DNA of 64,000 nucleotides from Vibrio splendidus. GTDB taxonomy: Bacteria > Pseudomonadota > Gammaproteobacteria > Enterobacterales > Vibrionaceae. A program made the translations under genes and the position numbers. The notes under the pieces are model-generated. The model was not told where the DNA came from. It did not search any database and saw nothing but the letters and a program-made list of their open reading frames with translations. Below are positions 41,056-49,028 of this stretch, one piece after another. Location of the stretch: the NCBI RefSeq assembly GCF_002873455.1, contig NZ_MCUN01000054.1, positions 310,001 through 374,000 of the forward strand. The letters run 5' to 3'. Every line of letters starts with the position of its first letter. Positions within the stretch are counted from its first letter, which is position 1.

Positions 41056-41991
41056 TTACTGACCACCGTTACAAATGTCGTTTACATCCGACTGGTTTGC
41101 GTAAATTCTTAGGGTTACATTTTCACTAGAGTAATCTTGCGGGTGAATGTAGTTGAGGGCTAGGTTGTTGGTTTGTCCACCCGTTGCAATCACCTCTGTC
41201 GGCTTCAGCATACCAGTGTGATTAGTGTTGTAGCGCAATACACACTTCTCTATCGCTGGTAGCCAACTGCTGAGATCAGGGTGATTAATTGGAGTTTGAA
41301 TCTTTACACCATCCACTTCAGCCAGTGTTCTGAACTCGGACTCGGCTGGGTTAGTAAACGTTAAAACCAGAATTGGCATGATGAAAGTTACAAGCAATAA
41401 CGAAAACGTTAACCACTTATTGGTGCTTTTTATCGGGGTTGCAGTTGGTGTTGTTGGTTCCACTTCAACTTTGGTTTCTTGAAACTTTGTAATTGACTCG
41501 GGCTCGACGGCTTCAGTAATTGTTTCTTCGGTCGTTGCAGGCGTTGCAGGCGTTGCAGGCGTTGCAGGCGTTGCAAACGTTAAGATAGGTTCTACGTCAC
41601 TTTCTGAAATTTCAGCCGCTGCTGGCTGATCATTTGATGACAGTGGTGCAGAGCGTTCAACGGATGCAATAAATTGGTAACCGCGTTTAGGTACCGTTTT
41701 TACGAATTCTGGAGATTTAGTCGAGTCCTTGAGCATTTTTCTCAGGGTAGATACTGCTTGCGTTAAGCTTGAGTCATCAACCTCAAAGCCTTGATCTCGC
41801 CAAACATACTCGTGCAATTCATTACGAGTGATAACTTCATTGGGTCTTTCTGACAGCATCAGGAGAATGCGGCTTTCATTGCTGCCAAGGCGCACGACTT
41901 CGCCGTCGCTCATTTGGTCAACAAGTGAATTGCTATTTGGGTCGAATACGAACCGCTGTGCGAGAATAAACTTTGTGCCGATATTGCTCAT
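41056..41991 (-). CDS. toxR: Membrane-spanning transcriptional regulator ToxR
   Basis: A 311-residue regulator. Residues ~20-112 are an OmpR-type winged helix (LGSNESRILLMLSERP, SSLTQAVSTLRKMLKD, VKTVPKRGYQFIA). A proline- and glutamate-rich tether (115-190) includes an (ATP)n repeat, then one transmembrane helix (~193-213) and a periplasmic domain with the conserved Cys pair C250 and C307. It controls porin genes in vibrios. It diverges from htpG, the arrangement found in V. cholerae. Confidence 0.96.
   Translation of the reverse strand: MSNIGTKFILAQRFVFDPNSNSLVDQMSDGEVVRLGSNESRILLMLSERPNEVITRNELHEYVWRDQGFEVDDSSLTQAVSTLRKMLKDSTKSPEFVKTVPKRGYQFIASVERSAPLSSNDQPAAAEISESDVEPILTFATPATPATPATPATTEETITEAVEPESITKFQETKVEVEPTTPTATPIKSTNKWLTFSLLLVTFIMPILVLTFTNPAESEFRTLAEVDGVKIQTPINHPDLSSWLPAIEKCVLRYNTNHTGMLKPTEVIATGGQTNNLALNYIHPQDYSSENVTLRIYANQSDVNDICNGGQ
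41533..41577 (-). repeat. 9-bp tandem repeat inside toxR
   Basis: Four perfect copies and one partial copy of CGTTGCAGG (plus-strand reading). On the coding strand this encodes the (Ala-Thr-Pro)n stretch at residues 140-153 of the cytosolic tether. The unit is a multiple of three, so changes in copy number alter tether length without a frameshift. Confidence 0.95.
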
Positions 41992-42156
41992 TGAATTCTT
42001 CTATTTTGGATGATTTTGAGTGCGAAATAGACAAATCTCAGGTGAAGTTCCGTTAATTCTTCACCAAATCATGGCTTCTTTTATGTTCTTTTATATTTAT
42101 CAGACTCAAGGATAATAAAAACAGATCAAAAAAACAGTGTTTTTATGATTTTTGAC

Positions 42157-42184
42157 CTTGAATTTACATTTGTCATCCTCATGT
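42157..42184 (+). promoter_or_regulatory. Sigma-32 heat-shock promoter of htpG
   Basis: CTTGAAT, 13 bp, CCTCATGT, close to the sigma-32 consensus CTTGAAA-N13-17-CCCCATNT. It lies 78 bp upstream of the htpG ATG in the toxR/htpG divergent gap. Confidence 0.75.
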
Positions 42185-42261
42185 TAATGAACATAAGAGA
42201 GGCATCAAGTGTTACGCCCCTATGGTTATTCAACATAAAGTATAGATGTTTTGGAGTAAAA

Positions 42262-44166
42262 ATGAGCGAAACAGCAACGCAAAATAAAGAGACTCGTGGC
42301 TTTCAATCTGAAGTAAAACAACTACTTCACCTAATGATTCACTCACTGTATTCAAATAAAGAAATCTTCCTACGTGAGCTGATCTCTAACGCATCTGACG
42401 CAGCTGATAAGCTTCGTTTCCAAGCCTTGTCAAACGGTGACCTTTACCAAGGTGATGCAGACCTGGGCGTAAAATTATCTTTTAGCGCTGAAACGAATAC
42501 TTTAACGATTTCTGATAACGGCATCGGCATGAGCCGCGACAACGTTATTGAGCATTTAGGTACGATTGCTAAATCGGGTACTGCAGACTTTTTCTCAAAG
42601 CTGTCTGAAGACCAAAGCAAAGACTCTCAATTGATTGGTCAATTTGGTGTTGGTTTCTATTCTGCATTCATCGTTGCAGACACGGTAACGGTTCGCACAC
42701 GTGCAGCAGGTCTAGCGAGTAATGAAGCTGTTCAGTGGCACTCTGCGGGGGAAGGTGATTACACCATCGAAGACATCACTAAAGAGTCTCGTGGTACTGA
42801 TATCATTCTTCATATGCGCGAAGACGGTAAAGAATTCCTAAATGAATGGCGTCTGCGTGAAGTCATTGGTAAATACTCTGATCACATCGGTATCCCTGTT
42901 TCAATCTTAACTGCGGTTAAAGATGACGAAGGTAAAGACACCGAAGAGAAACATTGGGAACAGATTAACAAGGCTCAAGCACTTTGGACTCGTAACAAGT
43001 CTGATATCGAGAAAGAAGAGTACCAAGAGTTTTACAAGCACGTATCTCACGACTTTGCTGATCCACTAACGTGGAGCCACAATAAAGTTGAAGGTAAGAA
43101 CGACTACACCAGCCTCCTTTACATCCCAGCTAAAGCTCCTTGGGACATGATGAACCGTGACCATAAGAGCGGCCTTAAGCTTTATGTACAGCGAGTATTC
43201 ATCATGGATGATGCAGAGCAGTTCATGCCATCTTACATGCGTTTCGTTCGCGGCTTGATTGACTCAAACGATCTACCACTCAACGTGTCTCGTGAAATCC
43301 TGCAAGATAATAAGGTAACTCAGTCTCTTCGTAGCGCATGTACCAAACGTGTTCTGACTATGCTTGAGCGCATGGCGAAGAATGACAATGATAAATACCT
43401 AGAGTTCTGGAAAGAGTTCGGCCTGGTACTGAAAGAAGGCCCAGCGGAAGACATGGCGAACAAAGAAAAAATCGCTGGTTTACTTCGCTTCTCATCAACG
43501 GAAGTTGACTCTGCTGACCAAGCTATCAGCCTAGTGTCTTACGTTGAACGTATGAAGGAAGGTCAAGATAAGATTTATTACCTAACAGCAGATAACTACA
43601 CTGCCGCTAAGAACAGCCCGCATTTGGAGCAGTTCAAAGCAAAAGGTATCGAAGTGGTTCTAATGTACGATCGTATTGATGAGTACGTAATGAACTACCT
43701 GACTGATTTTGATGGTAAGCAGTTCCAATCGATTACCAAAGCGGGGTTAGACCTAAGCAAGTTCGAAGGCGAAGAAGAGAAAGAGAAGCAAAAAGAGGCA
43801 GAAGAAGAGTTCAAATCTGTTGTTGAGCGCACTCAATCTTACCTAGGTGATCGTGTTAAAGAGGTTCGCACGACATTTAAGCTAGCAACTACACCTGCTG
43901 TTGTTGTTACCGATGATTTCGAGATGGGTACTCAAATGGCTAAACTTCTAGAAGCTGCGGGTCAAGCTGCTCCTGAGGTGAAGTACATCTTTGAGATTAA
44001 CCCTGAGCACGCACTGGTGAAACAAATGGCTGATGAAGCGGATGAGCAAGCATTCGGCCGTTGGGTTGAGTTACTACTTGGCCAAGCTATGCTGGCTGAA
44101 AAAGGCTCAATGGAAGATCCGTCACAATTCTTAGGTGCAATTAACGAACTACTGACAAAACGTTAG
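42262..44166 (+). CDS. htpG: Molecular chaperone HtpG (Hsp90)
   Basis: A 634-residue Hsp90-family ATP-dependent chaperone of the cytosol. The start at 42262 (MSETATQNKE) has TTGGAG upstream; the open frame extends leftward to 42145, through the sigma-32 promoter. GHKL ATPase motifs are visible: SNASDAADKLRF, NGIGMSRDNVIEHLG and GQFGVGFYSAF, followed by the middle domain and a C-terminal dimerisation domain. Length matches E. coli HtpG (624). Synteny toxR-htpG-adk-hemH is that of V. cholerae. Confidence 0.97.
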   Translation: MSETATQNKETRGFQSEVKQLLHLMIHSLYSNKEIFLRELISNASDAADKLRFQALSNGDLYQGDADLGVKLSFSAETNTLTISDNGIGMSRDNVIEHLGTIAKSGTADFFSKLSEDQSKDSQLIGQFGVGFYSAFIVADTVTVRTRAAGLASNEAVQWHSAGEGDYTIEDITKESRGTDIILHMREDGKEFLNEWRLREVIGKYSDHIGIPVSILTAVKDDEGKDTEEKHWEQINKAQALWTRNKSDIEKEEYQEFYKHVSHDFADPLTWSHNKVEGKNDYTSLLYIPAKAPWDMMNRDHKSGLKLYVQRVFIMDDAEQFMPSYMRFVRGLIDSNDLPLNVSREILQDNKVTQSLRSACTKRVLTMLERMAKNDNDKYLEFWKEFGLVLKEGPAEDMANKEKIAGLLRFSSTEVDSADQAISLVSYVERMKEGQDKIYYLTADNYTAAKNSPHLEQFKAKGIEVVLMYDRIDEYVMNYLTDFDGKQFQSITKAGLDLSKFEGEEEKEKQKEAEEEFKSVVERTQSYLGDRVKEVRTTFKLATTPAVVVTDDFEMGTQMAKLLEAAGQAAPEVKYIFEINPEHALVKQMADEADEQAFGRWVELLLGQAMLAEKGSMEDPSQFLGAINELLTKR

Positions 44167-44554
44167 TCTTTCGACTTTGGGCTAAGCCCATAATTACGAA
44201 TAAAAGCTCGCGAATGCGGGCTTTTTTTATGAACGTCGCTTAACTTCATCGAAATGTAGCTAAAATCGCTAACAAGACGAACGCAAACGCTATCGATACA
44301 TTCTTTAGTCTTAATTTCAGCCAAATTGAATATTAATGTGATAGAATGCTCGACCTAATCAGCTGGGACTATGAACCTATCATCTCCAGCTGTATGATTT
44401 TTAAACGTTATACCGAAACTTACCGTTTTGCTTCTGTTTACAGTTGTGCTTAGCCTCAGTTGTTACCTAACCTCTCTTGTTTGACTTAAATTGAACCAGA
44501 AAGGCGGGATAGTGAGCTTCGGTATAAATCATAATTTTTATAAGAGGATTAAAC
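44167..44554. other. Intergenic region htpG-adk with a structured leader (388 bp)
   Basis: After the htpG terminator comes an extended -10 element (TGATAGAAT, 44340-44348), a hairpin (CAGCTGG / CCAGCTG, 44360-44392) and a perfect long-range pair TTATACCGAA (44408-44417) with TTCGGTATAA (44518-44527). This suggests an adk leader of about 200 nt with folded structure. No ORF. Confidence 0.55.
44202..44228 (+). terminator. Terminator after htpG
   Basis: Stem AAAGCTCGC / GCGGGCTTT (one G-T pair) with a 4-nt loop, then T7. Confidence 0.85.
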
Positions 44555-45199
44555 ATGCGCATCATTCTTCTAGGTGCTCCTGGCGCGGGTAAAGGTACTC
44601 AAGCTAACTTCATCATGAACAAATTTGGTATCCCTCAAATTTCAACTGGTGACATGCTACGTGCTGCTATCAAAGCGGGTACTGAGCTTGGTAAGCAAGC
44701 TAAATCAGTAATCGACGCGGGTCAGCTAGTTTCTGATGAAATTATCCTTGGTCTTATCAAAGAGCGTATCGCTCAAGATGACTGTGAGAAAGGTTTCCTA
44801 CTAGACGGTTTCCCACGCACAATCCCTCAAGCTGATGGCCTAAAAGAAATGGGCATCGCTGTTGATTACGTTGTTGAATTCGACGTAGCTGACGATGTGA
44901 TTGTTGAGCGTATGGCTGGCCGTCGTGCTCACCTTCCTTCTGGTCGTACATACCACAATGTGTACAACCCACCTAAAGAAGAAGGTAAAGATGACATCAC
45001 TGGCGAAGAGCTTGTTGTACGTGATGACGACAAAGAAGAAACAGTTCGTGCACGTCTAGGCGTATACCACGACCAAACAGCTCCGCTTATCTCTTACTAC
45101 GGTAAAGAAGCTGAAGCAGGCAACACTAAGTACCTTAAATTTGATGGTACTAAGCAAGTTGCTGAAGTTAGTGCAGAACTTGAGAAAGCACTAGCATAA
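44555..45199 (+). CDS. adk: Adenylate kinase
   Basis: A 214-residue nucleotide kinase that balances AMP, ADP and ATP; same length as E. coli Adk. The P-loop is GAPGAGKGTQ (7-16), the AMP-binding motif FLLDGFPRT, and the LID domain (about 120-160) reads GRRAHLPSGRTYHN without zinc cysteines, as in Gram-negative long forms. Own promoter and long leader; followed by a terminator before hemH. Confidence 0.98.
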   Translation: MRIILLGAPGAGKGTQANFIMNKFGIPQISTGDMLRAAIKAGTELGKQAKSVIDAGQLVSDEIILGLIKERIAQDDCEKGFLLDGFPRTIPQADGLKEMGIAVDYVVEFDVADDVIVERMAGRRAHLPSGRTYHNVYNPPKEEGKDDITGEELVVRDDDKEETVRARLGVYHDQTAPLISYYGKEAEAGNTKYLKFDGTKQVAEVSAELEKALA

Positions 45200-45236
45200 T
45201 TGGCTAACAGCCAGTTTTAGAATTTGATATATTGGA

Positions 45237-45260
45237 AGCGACCTTTAAGGTCGCTTTTTT
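45237..45260 (+). terminator. Terminator after adk
   Basis: Stem AGCGACCT / AGGTCGCT with a short loop and T7. Confidence 0.92.
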
Positions 45261-45476
45261 TGTTTCAATTTTTAATAATATACTAATCTAGATAAACTCG
45301 ATTGAGCACTGTTTCCGCGGTACGGCTTAGATTCGCGCGGCTAACGATCAAAGTGATGTTGCGGTAACCCAGATTAAGAACGATTATTCTTAAATTTAGT
45401 TGCGTAACAATGATCTTAAACTGATGCCGATTAGTATATTACGTTCCGGAAAATCACACATTGGTCTCAGGTAGCT

Positions 45477-46439
45477 ATGGAAAATAATAAAAAGCAGGGC
45501 GTTTTACTGGTCAACCTAGGAACACCAGATACCGCAACTCCGGCTGGCGTTCGCCGATTTTTAAGTGAATTTTTACACGACAAACGAGTGGTAAACCTAA
45601 CTCGCTGGCTTTGGTGTCCTATTTTACATGGGGTGATTTTACCGATCCGAGCACCTAAAGTGGCTAAGCTTTATCAGTCTGTTTGGATGGATGAAGGCTC
45701 ACCATTACTTGTTTACTCGCAGAGACAAGCCGAAAAGCTACAAGCAAAATTACAGATGCCTGTTGCTTTGGGGATGACCTATGGTAACCCAAGCCTTAAA
45801 ACGGGTGTTGAGCAGTTGATGGAACAGGGCGTTGAAGACATTATCGTATTGCCTTTGTATCCTCAATACTCCGGTACAACGACAGCGGCCGTTTCTGATG
45901 GTTTAACCAAAGCCTTCAAACAAATGCCGGTTATCCCAAGCTATCGTTTTATTCGAGACTATTACTCTCACCCCAGCTATGCGAAAGCACTGGCCGAAAG
46001 TGTTCGCAGCCATTGGGAAGAGAATGGTAGGGGTGATCACTTGGTTTGTTCATTCCACGGCATCCCTAAAAGGTTAGCCGATGAAGGCGATATCTACCCT
46101 AAACATTGTGAAGCGACAACCAAACTGCTTGCCGCTGAGTTAGGGTTATCTTCGGAAGATATCACCATGACATATCAATCTCGATTTGGCCGCGAGGAGT
46201 GGTTAAAGCCTTATACTGATGAGACGCTTGAAACGCTTCCAGGCAAAGGTATCAAGAAGATCGATATTATGGCGCCTGCATTCTCTGTGGATTGCTTGGA
46301 AACGTTAGAAGAGATTTCAGACCAGTGTAAAGATACGTTCATTGATGCTGGTGGATCTGGTTTTAGTTATATCATGTGCCTGAACGACAGAGACTCGCAT
46401 ATCGATATGATGGCTGAGCTAGTGGCGCTTTATCGCTAA
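45477..46439 (+). CDS. hemH: Ferrochelatase
   Basis: A 320-residue enzyme that inserts ferrous iron into protoporphyrin IX, the last step of heme synthesis. The active-site His194 (CSFHGIPKR) is at the same position as in E. coli, and the signature with the conserved Glu is FSVDCLETLEEI near 270. The N-terminal KQGVLLVNLGTPDTATP is typical. It follows adk, as in V. cholerae and E. coli. Confidence 0.97.
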   Translation: MENNKKQGVLLVNLGTPDTATPAGVRRFLSEFLHDKRVVNLTRWLWCPILHGVILPIRAPKVAKLYQSVWMDEGSPLLVYSQRQAEKLQAKLQMPVALGMTYGNPSLKTGVEQLMEQGVEDIIVLPLYPQYSGTTTAAVSDGLTKAFKQMPVIPSYRFIRDYYSHPSYAKALAESVRSHWEENGRGDHLVCSFHGIPKRLADEGDIYPKHCEATTKLLAAELGLSSEDITMTYQSRFGREEWLKPYTDETLETLPGKGIKKIDIMAPAFSVDCLETLEEISDQCKDTFIDAGGSGFSYIMCLNDRDSHIDMMAELVALYR

Positions 46440-46465
46440 CTGCTGTGTAGATTTTACAATCAATA

Positions 46466-46496
46466 AAAAGGGCAGCTCATTGAGCTGCCCTTTTTT
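46466..46496. terminator. Terminator between hemH and the POT transporter gene
   Basis: Perfect palindrome AAAAGGGCAGCTCA / TGAGCTGCCCTTTT with a tiny loop and T-runs both ways; serves two converging genes. Confidence 0.93.
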
Positions 46497-46531
46497 GATC
46501 TTGATATTTCTTACTTAAACAGATTTAGACA

Positions 46532-47929
46532 TTAAGCAACAGAAGTTTCTGTAGCTTGGTCTGCTTTTGGTTCTGATTCAAGCATCATGTTGGTTTCTAC
46601 ACCGTGCATCCATGATACGAGTTTACCAGCGCATAGCAGCAGTAATATGCCACTAATCGTTGCGGTAATCGCAATGCCACTGAAGATAGACATTGCGCCA
46701 AGCTCACCAACGTGTGAACCCACAAGGCCAGCTACGTAGTTTGCAATAGCGTTGAAACCAAACCATGCACCCATCATTAACGATGCTAGACGAAGCGGAG
46801 CTAACTTAGTGACCAACGACAGGCCAATAGGAGATAGACAAAGCTCACCAAGGGTGTGGAAGAAGAAAGCACCCACAAGCCATAGCATTGATGTTTTCAC
46901 TGTTAGGTCGCCGCCTTGCTCCATTACTGCGCCCATCATGCAGACAAAACCTAGAGCTAAGAAGAATAAAGCCATCGCAAATTTCACTGGAGAGTTTGGT
47001 TCGCGCTTACCAAGCTTGACCCAAAATGCCGCAATGATAGGTGCGAGAGTAATGATAAAGAATGGGTTGAGAGATTGGAACCATGCAGCCGGAACTTCAA
47101 AACCACCAACCATACGGTCAGTATATTGTTGAGTGTAGATGTTCATCAGACCGCCAGCTTGCTCAAAGCCTGCCCAGAAAACAATCACGAACAGACCCAT
47201 AACCAGAATAACTTTTAGTCTGTCGAACTCTTCTTTAGTCAGTGGTGTTTTCTCTTTAGATTTGTTCAATGCCCTTGCTCTCGCAGCCGCTGGCACTGAA
47301 CCAATGTTACCTAACCAAGATTGAGCCATTGTCATTTGCATGATCAAGCTAATAACCATACCAATACCGGCGGCTAGGAAGCCTGCTTTCCAGCCGAAAG
47401 ATTCGACTGCAGCACCTGAAATTAAGCCACCCAGTAGTGCACCTAAGTTGATGCCCATGTAGAAAATGGTGAAAGCGCCGTCACGTCGATTATCGCCTTC
47501 TTGGTATAGGTCGCCAACCATGGTCGAGATGTTTGGTTTAAACATACCATTACCACTGATAAGCAGTGCTAAACCAAGGTAAAGAGCGTTCACTTGGTCT
47601 AAGCCAATAAAGCCGTTAGGTAAAGCCAGTGTAAATTGACCTAGTGCCATTAATAGGCCACCGATCAGAATCGATTTACGTTGTCCTAGGTAGTTATCGG
47701 CAATCCAGCCACCAATCAATGGTGTGATATAGACTAAACCTGTGTAGATACCATAAAGATCGAGGGCATCTTTTGTTGACCAACCAAGACCACCATTGAT
47801 AGTGGTATCGGTAAGAAATAAAACAAGAATTGCACGCATTGCATAATAGGAGAAACGTTCCCATAGCTCGGTGCTAAAGAGTAGAAATAGGCCTCTGGGG
47901 TGGCCAAAGATGTTGTGATTGCTTGGCAT
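46532..47929 (-). CDS. Proton-dependent oligopeptide transporter (POT/PTR2 family)
   Basis: A 465-residue major facilitator of the POT family with 14 predicted helices, importing di- and tripeptides with protons. Family motifs are visible near the N-terminus: ELWERFSYYAMRAILVLFLT contains the ExxERFxYY signature, and the second PTR2 motif is seen in FTIFYMGINLGALLGGLISG. FHTLGELCLSPIGLSLVTKLAP in the C half is also typical. It is monocistronic. It could be of the DtpA/B type or DtpC/D; the specificity cannot be told. Confidence 0.88.
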   Translation of the reverse strand: MPSNHNIFGHPRGLFLLFSTELWERFSYYAMRAILVLFLTDTTINGGLGWSTKDALDLYGIYTGLVYITPLIGGWIADNYLGQRKSILIGGLLMALGQFTLALPNGFIGLDQVNALYLGLALLISGNGMFKPNISTMVGDLYQEGDNRRDGAFTIFYMGINLGALLGGLISGAAVESFGWKAGFLAAGIGMVISLIMQMTMAQSWLGNIGSVPAAARARALNKSKEKTPLTKEEFDRLKVILVMGLFVIVFWAGFEQAGGLMNIYTQQYTDRMVGGFEVPAAWFQSLNPFFIITLAPIIAAFWVKLGKREPNSPVKFAMALFFLALGFVCMMGAVMEQGGDLTVKTSMLWLVGAFFFHTLGELCLSPIGLSLVTKLAPLRLASLMMGAWFGFNAIANYVAGLVGSHVGELGAMSIFSGIAITATISGILLLLCAGKLVSWMHGVETNMMLESEPKADQATETSVA

Positions 47930-48431
47930 AAGTTTTACTAATTTTAGGTATTAAAAGATTTTATAGTTACTCATGTATACACAGTAGGATAAAAATCTGC
48001 AATAGGTGTATTTTATGGTTACGATAACTGAGTTTTGTTAAGTTATTGATATTAAAACTCTTTGTTTTTGATGTTGACCATTTGGAGTGTGCTGCAAACT
48101 AACTTTCCAGATTTGAGCTGGTTGGTAAATGAGCTTTTTTAAAGCAGCATTGAATAAAAATGCTTAGATGCATTTATCTGGTGTATTGGTTTTAGGTTAA
48201 ATAGGATGGAATCCTCATTACAGGTGGCGTACATATGCTTACAACAATGAGCCTTTTTATCTCTAAATGATCTCTGTACAATGCTTAACCAAGTTCAGCT
48301 CCTATAACTTTTTGTTGATAAATTGGTCTACTACGCAATATTTCTTGCTCGTAACGATTCATTTTATTAATGGCGATTCAACCGTTTTAGGCATGTGGTA
48401 AAATATCTAAAAATAGAAAATGGCTAGTTAA
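47930..48431. other. Divergent intergenic region POT transporter/rfaH (502 bp)
   Basis: No ORF or RNA gene that I can support. A -10-like TAAAATAT (near 48400) lies before rfaH. A+T-rich tracts occur throughout. No clear operator seen. Confidence 0.5.
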
Positions 48432-48938
48432 ATGAAACGTTGGTATTTACTTTACTGTAAGCGTGGTGATCAAAAACGCGCTCAACAGCACCTAGAAAAT
48501 CAGGGGGTAGAGTGCTTTTACCCTCAAATAGAAGTCGAAAAGGTAGTGAGAGGGAAAGAGAAACAGGTCAAAGAACCACTGTTCCCGTCTTACATTTTTG
48601 TTCGCTTTGATTATGAGCAAGGCCCTAGCTTTACGACAGTTCGTTCGACCCGTGGCGTTGTGGATTTTATTAAGTTCGGTGCAAGACCACATGAGGTTCA
48701 AGGAGACTTGGTTTTTGAACTCAAAGAGTTCGAGAAGTACTGCACTAACGAAGTTGAAGATTGTTGTGTTGAGTTTGAATCTGGGCAGGTGGTTAAGATT
48801 CAAAGTGGCCAGTTTGCTGGGGTTGAGGCTATTTTCCATCAGAAAGATGGTGAAGCTCGATCTATTATGCTAGTAAAAATGATCAGCCAAGTGGTTCCGA
48901 TCAGTATTGAAAATGAAGCACTACAAGCTCACGCATAA
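48432..48938 (+). CDS. rfaH: Transcription antiterminator RfaH
   Basis: A 168-residue NusG paralogue that binds RNA polymerase at ops sites and lets it read through long operons for LPS, capsule and similar surface polymers. The NGN domain (1-100; MKRWYLLYCKRGDQKRAQQHL, PLFPSYIFVRFD, TTVRSTRGVVDFIKFG) is followed by a KOW domain (~115-162; FESGQVVKIQSGQFAGVEAIF). The Trp-Tyr start and lack of a NusG insert fit RfaH. No ops-controlled operon is visible in the window. Confidence 0.92.
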   Translation: MKRWYLLYCKRGDQKRAQQHLENQGVECFYPQIEVEKVVRGKEKQVKEPLFPSYIFVRFDYEQGPSFTTVRSTRGVVDFIKFGARPHEVQGDLVFELKEFEKYCTNEVEDCCVEFESGQVVKIQSGQFAGVEAIFHQKDGEARSIMLVKMISQVVPISIENEALQAHA

Positions 48939-48970
48939 ATGCAGCAATACAAAGCAAAAAAACAGGCTTA

Positions 48971-48999
48971 AAAAAAAAGGCGCATCATGCGCCTTTTTT
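48971..48999. terminator. Terminator between rfaH and asnB
   Basis: Stem AAAAAAGGCGCA / TGCGCCTTTTTT with a 3-nt loop, in a converging gap. Confidence 0.93.
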
Positions 49000-49028
49000 A
49001 GTCTTTAATAAGGTTTGTTCAAAACGCG

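Noticed and set aside
41533..41577. Phase-variable switching of toxR by repeat slippage
   Set aside because: The unit is 9 bp, so gain or loss keeps the frame; it can tune length but not switch the gene off.
42145..42261. Longer N-terminus for HtpG
   Set aside because: The extra 39 codons run through the sigma-32 promoter and have no similarity to Hsp90; the ATG at 42262 has a good ribosome-binding site.
47930..48431. Possible tRNA or small RNA in the 502-bp gap
   Set aside because: No cloverleaf arms, no CCA-end pattern, and no stem followed by a T-run were found on either strand.
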